A stretch of DNA of 9,893 nucleotides from Candidatus Hydrogenedentota bacterium (lineage in GTDB: Bacteria > Hydrogenedentota > Hydrogenedentia > Hydrogenedentiales > CAITNO01), in assembly GCA_903922535.1 (NCBI GenBank), contig CAIXUF010000856.1, positions 1 through 9,893 of the forward strand, given 5' to 3'. How positions within the stretch are numbered: position 1 is the first letter of the stretch; each line of letters starts with the position of its first letter. A program made the translations under genes and the position numbers. The notes beneath the pieces were generated by a model that saw only the letters and a list, made by a program, of their open reading frames with translations, searched no databases and had not been told where the DNA came from. Shown piece by piece: positions 1 to 7,038 of the stretch.

Positions 1-335
1 CCGGGCCAGATTTCACGGGCAAGCAGCGCCAGCGGGATGAGCATGGCCGTTCCGGCCAGTGCGCTGAGCGTGCGCACCGCGACAATGCCGGTGCCGAACA
101 GGCCCGACCAGAGCCAATAGAGCAGCGGCACCAGAGGCGCGCCGTAGGGGTACAGGGCGTGCTGCTCAATGAGGAAATGGTGCAGACCGCGGGTGTTCAG
201 CGCGCCGACGCAGGCGTACTCCTCCAGATCGACCGACTCCGCGCCGATCCCGGCCAGGCGCAGGGCCGCACCGCCCGCCACAATCGCGGCAAGGGTCCAC
301 GCCCAGAGGCGCGCGCTGTCCGCATCGCTGCTCAC
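1..335 (-). CDS. GT-C / PMT-type membrane glycosyltransferase, N-terminal part (runs off left edge)
   Basis: The first 111 residues of a polytopic membrane protein whose remainder lies beyond base 1. It reads from a GTG at 335-333 that overlaps the upstream stop as GTGA, with a good Shine-Dalgarno (GGAGGG, 350-345) nine bases before it. A first hydrophobic helix (about residues 10-29) is followed by a loop with an acidic cluster (ESVDLEEY, residues 33-40), then LYPYGAPLVPLLYWLW (61-76) and a second hydrophobic stretch (about 82-106). An acidic motif after the first helix and a Pro/Tyr-rich segment leading to the next helix are typical of GT-C enzymes of the PMT/ArnT type, which transfer sugars from polyprenyl-phosphate donors on the outer face of the membrane. 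It is the last visible gene of the five-gene unit. The GT-C assignment is fairly secure; donor and acceptor cannot be told. Another lipid-linked-sugar membrane protein is the main alternative. Confidence 0.68.
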   Translation of the reverse strand, partial: MSSDADSARLWAWTLAAIVAGGAALRLAGIGAESVDLEEYACVGALNTRGLHHFLIEQHALYPYGAPLVPLLYWLWSGLFGTGIVAVRTLSALAGTAMLIPLALLAREIWP

Positions 336-2926
336 GGCCCGGCGCCCTCCGTCCGGCGGAACACCGCTTCCGCCGCGCGCGCCGCGGCACCGGAAACGGG
401 GCAGTTGTTCTCGCCGCACCAGTGCATATACCTGTTTGAACCCTTGAAATCGCCGCTCTTCAGCATGGTGTAAAGATAGGCGTCACAAAGATAGGAACGC
501 GGGCCGATCCTGTCGGTGACCGCCTGCAGCACCGCTTTGGCCTCGGCGAAACGGCCCGCGTCGGCCAGCGCCACGGCCAGTTTTGCGCGGGCATAGGGCT
601 GGTCAGCATGGACGTCCGCAATCTTTCTCCACAGCGCGGCCGGGTCCCATCGGCCCGGCTGGCGCCGAAGCAGTGCGTCAATTCCGTCATAGAGCTGTTG
701 TTCGGCGGGATGCCAGCGCAGCAGTTGCCGGTAGCGGGCCAGCGCGGCTTCGGGATCGTCCGCGCGGGCGGCGATATTTGCCCAGAACGCGCCGAGACGG
801 CCTTCAAGCGTGGTGGTGGCGTGCCCGCGGAATGCGGCCGTGTCCGGGGGCAGCCACAGGTAAGGCAACAGGCTCATCGGCGCTGTGTCGGTCACCCGGC
901 AAAGCGTCTTCACGCATCCGGCATCCTGCGCGGCCACGGAAATGCCCAGAAAGCGTCCCCGTTGCCACGGCACGGGCCCGTTGTAGATGGTCAGCTTCCC
1001 CTCGGGTGGCGGAATGGCCGAGACCTCGTAGACAGGGAAAAAGAATTTCACGGTGCCGCCGGTTCCGTCCGACGGCGGCTCCACGTTGAAGGTGTGGGTG
1101 AAGTTGTTGCCAAACACGCGTTTGTCATACTCAACCGTGATCGGGATCAGCTTTCCGCCGGTATCGACCTCAACGGCCAGGTACTCCCATGACGCCTCCA
1201 GGGGCGGCATGGATTCCGAATCCACCAGGCCCTTCGGGCGCTGTGCGGGCAGAATCATCACGCGGCCGTCGGCGCTTTCACGAATCGTTTCCAGGGGTTC
1301 CAGCGGTGCGTCGGCGCAGGCACGGACCATGCGGTCCACCTGCGCATCCTGCCATGCCCGCGCCGCGATCAGGGGCAGCACGAGCGCGGCCGCTGCCACG
1401 GCCACCAGCGTGCCGGCCCGGGCGATCCTTGCCGCCGCGGCCCGCGCCGAAAAGGTCTTTCCATTGTCACGCCCGCGCAGCCGCCGGTAAAGCTGCCGCA
1501 GCCAGCGCCCCGTCGCGGCCAACAGGAACGCTGCGGCCCACCAGGACATGAACGCGAGGTGAAAGGCATGGCGGTACTGGAAGAGGAGGCTTGTGTAGCC
1601 GCCAAAATAGAGGAGCGCGAACGCGGCGACGAGCGCGGCGCGCAGATCATACGCGCCGAGGACGGCAAGGGCCAGCATGGCATAGAGCAGACCCCACCGG
1701 CCAAGATGCCCCGCAACGGGCGCGTAAAAACGCACGAGACCGCGCGCCCGGTCATTGTCCATGCCTTTCGCATAGGCCATTTGCCTGGGGAACTCTTCGG
1801 GCACCCTGAAAACGGCCAGCACGGCGGCATAGCCCCGGCCAATCAGGTCGCCGGGGAAATCCCGGGCCACCTCGAAGAACATGTGCCGGCCCGCCTTGCC
1901 GTAGGTGGGGCTCAGGTAGTTCTCCATGGGGGCGGCATCCTCATGGCGGCGGGCATAGGTGTTGATTGTGGAGTGGACCAGGTTGTCTTCCGGCGCGGGC
2001 AGCAGATACCAGGACGCGCCGGTGAAATCCAGGCTGGACTCCGTTTCCAGGGACAGTCCCTGGAAAAGCGTATGGCTGGAGACCGCACCCTGGTCCAGAC
2101 TGATGGCGCGCAGGATGGGCGCGCCCGCAAGAAGAAAGGCGGCGAGCATGACGGCCGGGGCGGCGGCGCGCATCCACCAACGCAGCGGCACGGCGCCGCG
2201 CGCGAACAGCGCTGCGGCCAGTGCGGGCGGCAGCGCAATCATGGCGTCCTGCCGGAATCCCATGCCGCCCCCCAGCAACAGGCCCAGCAGCACCGAAATG
2301 CCAAGGACACCCCGGAAAGACCGGTGCTTTGTCGCCAGCAGGGCTGCCAGATAAAGCGCGCCCAGAATGAACGGCGCCTTGGAGAAGTCGCGGATGGACA
2401 CGGTCATGGCGAGCATGGGCGGCGAGCACATGACCGCAAGGGAGAACAGCGCCGACATAAGACGCCCCATGCCGAGCCGGAACAGGCCGTACATGAATGC
2501 GGCGGCCACCAGGAACAGGGCAAGCGGAACCAGTTTGACGCTTTCCCAGGAGATGCCGAAACAGCGCCACACGACGCCCACCGCCGTCATCAGATAATAA
2601 TGGGACTGGCAAAAGGGGCTGAGGTCCCACACATTGAACTTGTCCGGGATGTTCGCCGGATTGAACGCGAGCGTCTTCATTCGCAGAAATTCGGACAGGC
2701 CTGGTATGTCCATCTCGGCCGGACAGATCATGCCCTTTCCCGAAGCGAACATGACGGAGGGCGAGAACCAGATCAACTCGTTGGAATGGTCCGGGCCCAG
2801 GGGGCCGGTCACGGCAAAGAGAAACGTGCCGCCGGCGGCCGCAGCGCCGAGCAGAACCAGGAGAAGCGTCAATAATTCCGCGCGCCGTGACAGGAAAGCG
2901 CGCAACCTGTTGCCACCGTCATTCAT
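332..2926 (-). CDS. GT-C-like polytopic membrane protein with FFFPVYE domain and TPR tail (864 aa)
   Basis: Complete 864-residue protein starting at ATG 2926-2924, four bases after the previous stop. Three parts can be seen. Residues 17 to about 480 hold many hydrophobic helices (for example 17-40, 130-150, 205-220, 230-246, 255-272, 411-425, 429-442, 458-472) and a long first external loop with D46 and E50 (GPDHSNELIW), the arrangement of GT-C glycosyltransferases. A last helix at about 504-523 is followed by a soluble, strand-rich domain (about 555-695) with NNFTHTF (607-613), FFFPVYE (628-634) and SLLPYLWL (685-692). Residues 715-860 are helical TPR-like repeats ending in a Cys-containing segment. 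The C-terminal two parts closely parallel the protein at the right edge of the window, so the two are paralogues. A polyprenyl-phosphosugar-dependent transferase is the best guess. No family motif proves catalysis, and it could instead be a scaffold or transport protein. Confidence 0.72.
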   Translation of the reverse strand: MNDGGNRLRAFLSRRAELLTLLLVLLGAAAAGGTFLFAVTGPLGPDHSNELIWFSPSVMFASGKGMICPAEMDIPGLSEFLRMKTLAFNPANIPDKFNVWDLSPFCQSHYYLMTAVGVVWRCFGISWESVKLVPLALFLVAAAFMYGLFRLGMGRLMSALFSLAVMCSPPMLAMTVSIRDFSKAPFILGALYLAALLATKHRSFRGVLGISVLLGLLLGGGMGFRQDAMIALPPALAAALFARGAVPLRWWMRAAAPAVMLAAFLLAGAPILRAISLDQGAVSSHTLFQGLSLETESSLDFTGASWYLLPAPEDNLVHSTINTYARRHEDAAPMENYLSPTYGKAGRHMFFEVARDFPGDLIGRGYAAVLAVFRVPEEFPRQMAYAKGMDNDRARGLVRFYAPVAGHLGRWGLLYAMLALAVLGAYDLRAALVAAFALLYFGGYTSLLFQYRHAFHLAFMSWWAAAFLLAATGRWLRQLYRRLRGRDNGKTFSARAAAARIARAGTLVAVAAAALVLPLIAARAWQDAQVDRMVRACADAPLEPLETIRESADGRVMILPAQRPKGLVDSESMPPLEASWEYLAVEVDTGGKLIPITVEYDKRVFGNNFTHTFNVEPPSDGTGGTVKFFFPVYEVSAIPPPEGKLTIYNGPVPWQRGRFLGISVAAQDAGCVKTLCRVTDTAPMSLLPYLWLPPDTAAFRGHATTTLEGRLGAFWANIAARADDPEAALARYRQLLRWHPAEQQLYDGIDALLRRQPGRWDPAALWRKIADVHADQPYARAKLAVALADAGRFAEAKAVLQAVTDRIGPRSYLCDAYLYTMLKSGDFKGSNRYMHWCGENNCPVSGAAARAAEAVFRRTEGAGP
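345..350 (-). promoter_or_regulatory. Shine-Dalgarno for the GTG-started GT-C gene
   Basis: GGAGGG on the minus strand lies nine bases upstream of the GTG at 335-333, inside the last codons of the preceding gene. It is the clearest ribosome binding site in the window. It decides in favour of the GTG: the only nearby ATG, at 325-323, is in another frame that soon hits a stop. Confidence 0.65.
2044..2066. repeat. Perfect 23-bp inverted repeat inside the GT-C-like gene
   Basis: TTTCCAGGGAC at 2044-2054 and its exact reverse complement at 2056-2066 flank a single base, giving two 11-base arms. It lies in the coding sequence for residues around 287-294 (FQGLSLET). The size and near-zero spacing resemble a dimeric protein operator more than an RNA hairpin, but its place inside a gene makes function uncertain. 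Confidence 0.6.
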
Positions 2927-2930
2927 CCCG

Positions 2931-5126
2931 TCAGTTTACCGCACCGGGGGGTGCCGGTGCGCCGTTGACCCTGGCGGTCACGGCCTGCGGCACGGGCACG
3001 CCGGTTTCCGCACAACTGCGCAGCTCGTCGCGCGCCGCCTGCGTGTCGCCCGTGGCCAGCAGAATCTCCATCACTTCGACCCGGGCATAACCGGCAAGTT
3101 GCGGGCTTATGGCGATTGCCCTGCGCAGTGCTGCGACAGCGCCGGCGTGGTCGCCGGTCTTTTCCAGGGTGCGGCCCAGTTGCAGCGGAATCATGTGATC
3201 GTGCGGATCGCGCTGTTCCGCGTCACCGTAAGCTTTCACGGCGTCCTTCCAGTTGCCCGCGGCGGCAAGCGCCTCCCCAAGCTCAAATTGCGGGGGCGCG
3301 AGGGCGGGCTGTTTCTCCGCCGCCTGACGCCACAGGGCGGCGCGCTGCTCCGGCGAGATGCGCGCGGCCAGGAGCGCGTCCAGTTCGCGGTATGCCGGCG
3401 CGAAACCGGGCACGCGCTCCATGGCGGCGCGGCAGGCGCGCTCCGCCTCGGCGGGCCGGTTCAGCGCGGCCAGTGAACGGGCCAGTCCGCAGAGGGCATT
3501 CGCGTCCATCGGGTCACAGTCCGTGACATAGCTGCGGTAGAGAGGCTCGGCGTCAGCCCAGTTCTTCTGGTCGGCGCAAAGCGCGGCCAGTTCACGGATG
3601 CCGCCCGGATCATCAGGGTAGAGGGCGAGCAGTCCGCGGTAGGCCTTCTCCGCCCCGGAAGCGTCCGACAAGGCGCGCATCGCCTCCGCCAGCAGGCGCA
3701 TGCCGGCGCGTGACACGGGAAGTTCGGCGCAGAGCTTTTGCGCTTCGGCCAGCGCCTCTGCGGGCCGGTCGGCGTCGAGCAGTGCCCTGGCGAGCCGCTG
3801 CCGGAGGAGGCGGTCCTGCGGCGTGAGGTCCGCCGCGGTGCGCCAGTCTTCGGCGAGGCGCTTTTTCCAGTCCGCGCCGACCAGCGGCGCAAGCTCCCCG
3901 TGGCGTGCGCGGATGATCTGCGCGGAATACTCGTCGAAGTGGGCGCGCATTTGGTTTTCGAGCAGTTCAAACTCTGCGGCGGGGGTCCATGCGAGGTGTT
4001 TGGCGCACCCGGCCTTGTCGGCGGGCAGTTCGGGCAGTGACGGCGCAGCGGGTATTCTTGCGTTCTCAATAAGGGGCCGCACGGCGTCATACATTGCCCG
4101 CGCGGCCACGTAGTTTCCGTCGAAATTGAAGTGGACGTTGTCGCAGAAGAAATCGTAGCCGGGAAGCCCGTCAGGGCTGGCCGCGGCGAGTGCGGCCTCC
4201 ACATCGCAAAGGACAACCCCGTCGGCGGCATGCCGCGCGGCCACGCGCCGCACCGCGCGGTTGATGGTGGGCACCGACTCGTCCAGGGGCGGCTCGGGTT
4301 TGACGGTGCCGCCCAGTCGCTTGTTGCCGGTGAGCGTGCACAGCACCATGCGCGCGTTGGCGGAAAGGCCGGCGCGGCACATGGCCTCCAGGTTGGTTTC
4401 GTAATGGGCTATGGCCGCGCTGTTTTGCGTGAGCCCCGGCGCCATCGAGGCAAGGGCGGCGGTGTCCGGCACCAGCCAGGGCTTGGGCCCCGAAGGGGCC
4501 ATCCACTGGACCAGTCTCAGGTCACTCGCGCCGATCAGCGCATGAATGACGGGCATCCTCCAAAGCAGCGGATGCCGGCCGAGCGGCGTGGTGGGGCCGT
4601 AGGGCCCCACCGCTTCGTTGTTGCCCATGTACACCAGGAACAAATCGGGCTGCAGGCGCGCGCAGGCGCGCGCGGCGGCCCACATGGTGTTGGAGTTCAT
4701 GCCCGGGCACGCCGCGTTGTAAAACTCCCAGCGCACATCGGGTGCGGCCTGCCGCAGCATGGTTTCGAGAATGCGCGAGGAGGTGCGCGTGCTGTAGATG
4801 GCGGAACTGCCAAATACAAAAACGCGATACGCCCCGGGGTCTTTCTTCACGGGCACCTGAAAGTCCAGATCGTCCCATGTCATGATGCGGTCGATGGGCA
4901 GCGCGGAGAACTGCTGGTAGAAGGCGCGGTTGGTAACGTTCCATTCGCGTCCGGCGGCGGCGCGGTGCAGAAAAAATGTGGTGGAGTGGCCACAGCCGAC
5001 GGCGCGAAGGACACACTCGGCCGCGGCGAGAAGAAGGAGCGCACCGATCAGGCTCACGGCGACGGTCAGCAGGACCCCCCGTATTCGTGCGCGGAGGACG
5101 GTGGACAAAGGGCGGCGCTCGGTCAT
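2931..5126 (-). CDS. Membrane-anchored SGNH/GDSL-type protein fused to TPR repeats (731 aa)
   Basis: 731 residues from ATG 5126-5124, which overlaps the upstream GT2 stop as ATGA. The frame stays open further upstream, but only by running through the GT2 gene, so that extension is rejected. An Arg-rich start and one hydrophobic helix (about 16-37) predict an N-in, periplasm-facing anchor. Residues 98-355 look like an SGNH fold: RVFVFGSSAIYS (101-112, block I with GSS in place of GDS, nucleophile probably S108), a block II-like NAACPGMNS (137-145), LVYMGNNEAVGPYG (164-177, block III with GNNE) and CDNVHFNFDGN (328-338, block V Asp329/His332). About seven TPR-like units fill 435-710. SGNH proteins act as esterases, deacetylases or O-acetyltransferases. 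Its place between a GT2 and a GT-C-like gene suggests modification of a sugar or glycan. Whether GSS supports catalysis is unknown. Confidence 0.8.
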   Translation of the reverse strand: MTERRPLSTVLRARIRGVLLTVAVSLIGALLLLAAAECVLRAVGCGHSTTFFLHRAAAGREWNVTNRAFYQQFSALPIDRIMTWDDLDFQVPVKKDPGAYRVFVFGSSAIYSTRTSSRILETMLRQAAPDVRWEFYNAACPGMNSNTMWAAARACARLQPDLFLVYMGNNEAVGPYGPTTPLGRHPLLWRMPVIHALIGASDLRLVQWMAPSGPKPWLVPDTAALASMAPGLTQNSAAIAHYETNLEAMCRAGLSANARMVLCTLTGNKRLGGTVKPEPPLDESVPTINRAVRRVAARHAADGVVLCDVEAALAAASPDGLPGYDFFCDNVHFNFDGNYVAARAMYDAVRPLIENARIPAAPSLPELPADKAGCAKHLAWTPAAEFELLENQMRAHFDEYSAQIIRARHGELAPLVGADWKKRLAEDWRTAADLTPQDRLLRQRLARALLDADRPAEALAEAQKLCAELPVSRAGMRLLAEAMRALSDASGAEKAYRGLLALYPDDPGGIRELAALCADQKNWADAEPLYRSYVTDCDPMDANALCGLARSLAALNRPAEAERACRAAMERVPGFAPAYRELDALLAARISPEQRAALWRQAAEKQPALAPPQFELGEALAAAGNWKDAVKAYGDAEQRDPHDHMIPLQLGRTLEKTGDHAGAVAALRRAIAISPQLAGYARVEVMEILLATGDTQAARDELRSCAETGVPVPQAVTARVNGAPAPPGAVN
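4590..4611. repeat. Inverted repeat (9-bp arms, 4-base loop) in the SGNH-TPR gene
   Basis: GGTGGGGCC at 4590-4598 and GGCCCCACC at 4603-4611 are exact reverse complements around four bases. The stem encodes the GPYGPT segment just after the GNNE motif, so a Gly/Pro-rich codon pattern is enough to explain it. In the mRNA it would form a very stable GC hairpin. Confidence 0.5.
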
Positions 5127-6079
5127 CCGGCAACGTCCGCGTCCGAATCCCCGCGGCGCAGGGTTTCGCGGACGATGTACGCGGGGTGGCCCTGGAGAAT
5201 CACAAAGCAGCGGATGGCGAATTCGCCGACCAGGGCAAGCACGGCGAGCAGCACAAGCAGCGCGAACACGCCCACGTTGAGCAGCAGCCCGTTGGTCACG
5301 GTGCTGAGCAGATTGAAGTTGACGAAGAAGCCCGACGCAATGCGGAGCAGGAACAGCGCGCTCGCGGCGAGGCACAGCCCCGCGATGATCTGGAAAGGCC
5401 GCTGCGACATGGAAACGAGGTTGTCCATGTTGTACTGCCAAAGCTTGCGGAAAGTGAACCCGGACTTGCCGTAACGCCGCGGCTGATGGGTGACCGGCAC
5501 CTCGGTCCACCGCTGCAGGCGCGCAATGACGTCCACGTTGGAGAAAATGCGCATGGGGCTGAGGTTGAAGGCGCGTATCAGATCGGCATTGTAGATCTTG
5601 AAGGTGCAGCCGAAGTCGCGCATCGTGCTCTGGGACGCCCGGCGCATGATGACGTTGGCGAGTTTGGAGGGGATGATCCGCCAGAAGGAGTCGCGACGGT
5701 TCCTGCGGTAGCCGCTCACGAGGTCGAAGCCCTTGTCGTATTCGGCAACCAACAGGGGCAGTTCCTCGGGCATAAGCTGGAGGTCGCTGTCCATGAGGAT
5801 GAACGCGCGGCCACGGGCCTCGCACATGCAGGCCGTGGCTGCCGCCTGCTGCCCGGCGTTGTGAAAGAAGTCCATCGCCGCGCGCACCTGCGGATCTTTT
5901 GCGAAAATGCCCTTGATCCTCTCCCAGGTGCCGTCGGTGGATCCGTCATTGACCATGATGATCTCATAGGGGCGGCCAAGGGACTCCAGGGCGGCGGACA
6001 GGCGCGCGTGGAATTCCTCAATGCTGCGCTCCTCGAAATGACAGGTCACCAGCATGGAGAATTCGGGCGCGGCGCTCAT
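5123..6079 (-). CDS. Family 2 glycosyltransferase, DPM1/ArnC/GtrB-like, with two C-terminal membrane helices (318 aa)
   Basis: 318 residues from ATG 6079-6077, overlapping the methyltransferase stop as ATGA. The frame is open for 18 more codons upstream, but those lie inside the methyltransferase gene. The GT-A catalytic domain shows a first strand FSMLVTCHFEE (7-17), IIMVNDGSTDGTW (40-52) with the nucleotide-binding DGS, LMDSDLQLMPEELP (95-108) with the metal-binding DSD, RDFGCTFKIYNADLIRAF (154-171), and a basic RRYGKSGFTF (201-210) typical of polyprenyl-phosphate glycosyltransferases. Two hydrophobic helices follow (about 229-253 and 265-290). This matches the length and layout of enzymes that load a sugar from a nucleotide donor onto undecaprenyl or dolichyl phosphate at the cytoplasmic membrane. 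Its product is the expected donor for the neighbouring GT-C proteins. The sugar is unknown, so no gene symbol is given. Confidence 0.88.
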   Translation of the reverse strand: MSAAPEFSMLVTCHFEERSIEEFHARLSAALESLGRPYEIIMVNDGSTDGTWERIKGIFAKDPQVRAAMDFFHNAGQQAAATACMCEARGRAFILMDSDLQLMPEELPLLVAEYDKGFDLVSGYRRNRRDSFWRIIPSKLANVIMRRASQSTMRDFGCTFKIYNADLIRAFNLSPMRIFSNVDVIARLQRWTEVPVTHQPRRYGKSGFTFRKLWQYNMDNLVSMSQRPFQIIAGLCLAASALFLLRIASGFFVNFNLLSTVTNGLLLNVGVFALLVLLAVLALVGEFAIRCFVILQGHPAYIVRETLRRGDSDADVAG

Positions 6080-6852
6080 GGGTTGTCCCCCCCGTCCCTG
6101 TCGGTCTCGCAGACGGAGAAGAGCGACCCGCACAGATCCGGGTATTCCAGGCCGAGCCGGTACAGGCCGTCGATCTGTGCCGCGCCCAGGATTCCCTGTT
6201 CCATCAGTGTGTCCAGCTGGAAATCGGCAAGAATCTTGAGCATCACGCCTCCTTGGGCGACAATGGAAAAACCGGCGTTTTCGACGTCACGGTTGAAAGA
6301 GGGGCGGTCATAGACGCGCCGATGGCCGTGATCGAGATCATGCGCCGTCAGTTCATGGACATGGGACAAGATGCCCATGTGTACGGCCAACTGCCGGGAC
6401 AGCGCGCGGGCATTGGGCACCACAACGAAGAGCCGTCCGCCGGGCCGCAAGACTCGCCGCGCCATGGCCAGCACCGCCACGGGCTCGGCCACATGCTCCA
6501 GCACATAGACGGCGAAGACGGCGTCATAGGGCGGCGTGCCTTCCAGCAGTGTAAAGTCCTCAAACATCGACAAAATCGGACGCACCCCGGGCAGGGCGCG
6601 GGCCACCAGGTCGTCGTAAAAGGTGCGGCTGCCCTCGACCACATCCAGCGAACCCACCCATGGCAGGAGCAGTTCCGTGTCAATGCCCTCGGAGAAGCCC
6701 AGTTGCAGCGCCCGGTCCGAGGGGGACAGGTACGGGGCAAAGGTCCGCGCGATGAGTTCACGGATGGCGCGGTCCTGCCGCGAACCGCGCGTGTAGGTCC
6801 CGCCCACGGCGTCAAGACGGTCGGGCGTATCGGGATGGGTTTGTCCAGTCAT
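6076..6852 (-). CDS. Class I SAM-dependent methyltransferase (258 aa)
   Basis: 258 residues from ATG 6852-6850, the first gene of the packed five-gene unit, about 40 bases after a predicted transcription start. The Rossmann-type methyltransferase core is clear: motif I as ALQLGFSEGID (48-58, a variant of the usual Gly-rich loop), an acidic residue ending strand 2 (VVEG, E73), a post-strand-4 segment YDAVFAVYVLEHVAEP (109-124), and the LRPGGRLFVVVPN segment (135-147) common in Methyltransf_11/UbiG-like enzymes. The region around HDLDHGHRRVYD (171-182) is of the kind that lines the substrate pocket in this group. No strong Shine-Dalgarno precedes the start. Methyltransferases of this type beside glycosyltransferases often methylate sugars or lipid-linked intermediates, but the target here cannot be told. 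The gene ends with a run of seven G residues shortly before its stop. Confidence 0.85.
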   Translation of the reverse strand: MTGQTHPDTPDRLDAVGGTYTRGSRQDRAIRELIARTFAPYLSPSDRALQLGFSEGIDTELLLPWVGSLDVVEGSRTFYDDLVARALPGVRPILSMFEDFTLLEGTPPYDAVFAVYVLEHVAEPVAVLAMARRVLRPGGRLFVVVPNARALSRQLAVHMGILSHVHELTAHDLDHGHRRVYDRPSFNRDVENAGFSIVAQGGVMLKILADFQLDTLMEQGILGAAQIDGLYRLGLEYPDLCGSLFSVCETDRDGGDNP

Positions 6853-6898
6853 GTTTAATAGTTATCCATCGGGACGGCTGCAAAACCGGCCCAAGATG

Positions 6899-6927
6899 AT
6901 TATGGAGCATGGCGCGGCACGGTGCAA
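6899..6927 (-). promoter_or_regulatory. Predicted sigma70-type promoter for the five-gene unit
   Basis: On the minus strand TTGCAC (6927-6922) and CATAAT (6904-6899) are separated by 17 bases. The -10 matches TATAAT at five of six positions; the -35 matches only three of six, with the conserved TTG present. Transcription would start near 6892 and leave a leader of about 40 bases before the methyltransferase ATG. The site lies in the only sizeable gap (6853-7038, 186 bp) between complete genes, which is more AT-rich than the genes around it. I see no other gene in the gap and no convincing hairpin followed by a U run, so the upstream transcript may read through. Confidence 0.4.
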
Positions 6928-7038
6928 ACGTGCCCGCAATCCCGGTTGTCGGCGAGCGGCAAGCGGGTCATCCAACAGCGACCGAAAAAGGAAGGCACTA
7001 ATAAAAAGGCGGGCAGTCAAGATTCAAACCGAAGCGTA

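Noticed and set aside
2470..2489. Near-identical 20-base stretch also found around 6150-6169
   Set aside because: Both encode a GL(F/Y)RLG segment in unrelated genes with the same preferred codons, so convergence is enough.
1559..2875. Long plus-strand open frame antisense to the GT-C-like gene (438 codons)
   Set aside because: Rich in Gly, His, Gln and Arg with no recognisable domain. Long antisense frames are expected opposite GC-rich genes.
5127..5825. Upstream extension of the SGNH-TPR frame by 233 codons
   Set aside because: It overlaps the well-supported GT2 gene in another frame and reads as Arg/His/Pro-rich shadow sequence. The ATG at 5126 in an ATGA overlap is the better start.
6080..6133. 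Eighteen-codon upstream extension of the GT2 gene
   Set aside because: It lies within the end of the methyltransferase. The ATG at 6079 is coupled to the methyltransferase stop and directly precedes the first GT-A strand.
4131..6313. Two long plus-strand open frames antisense to the SGNH-TPR, GT2 and methyltransferase genes
   Set aside because: Low-complexity, basic composition, and the opposite strand carries clear motifs and coupled starts.
6925..7018. Possible terminator after the SGNH gene (TGCCCGC and GCGGGCA, and CCCGC/GCGGG pairings in the gap)
   Set aside because: The longer pairing is about 65 bases apart and the shorter has a large loop. Neither is followed by a U run.
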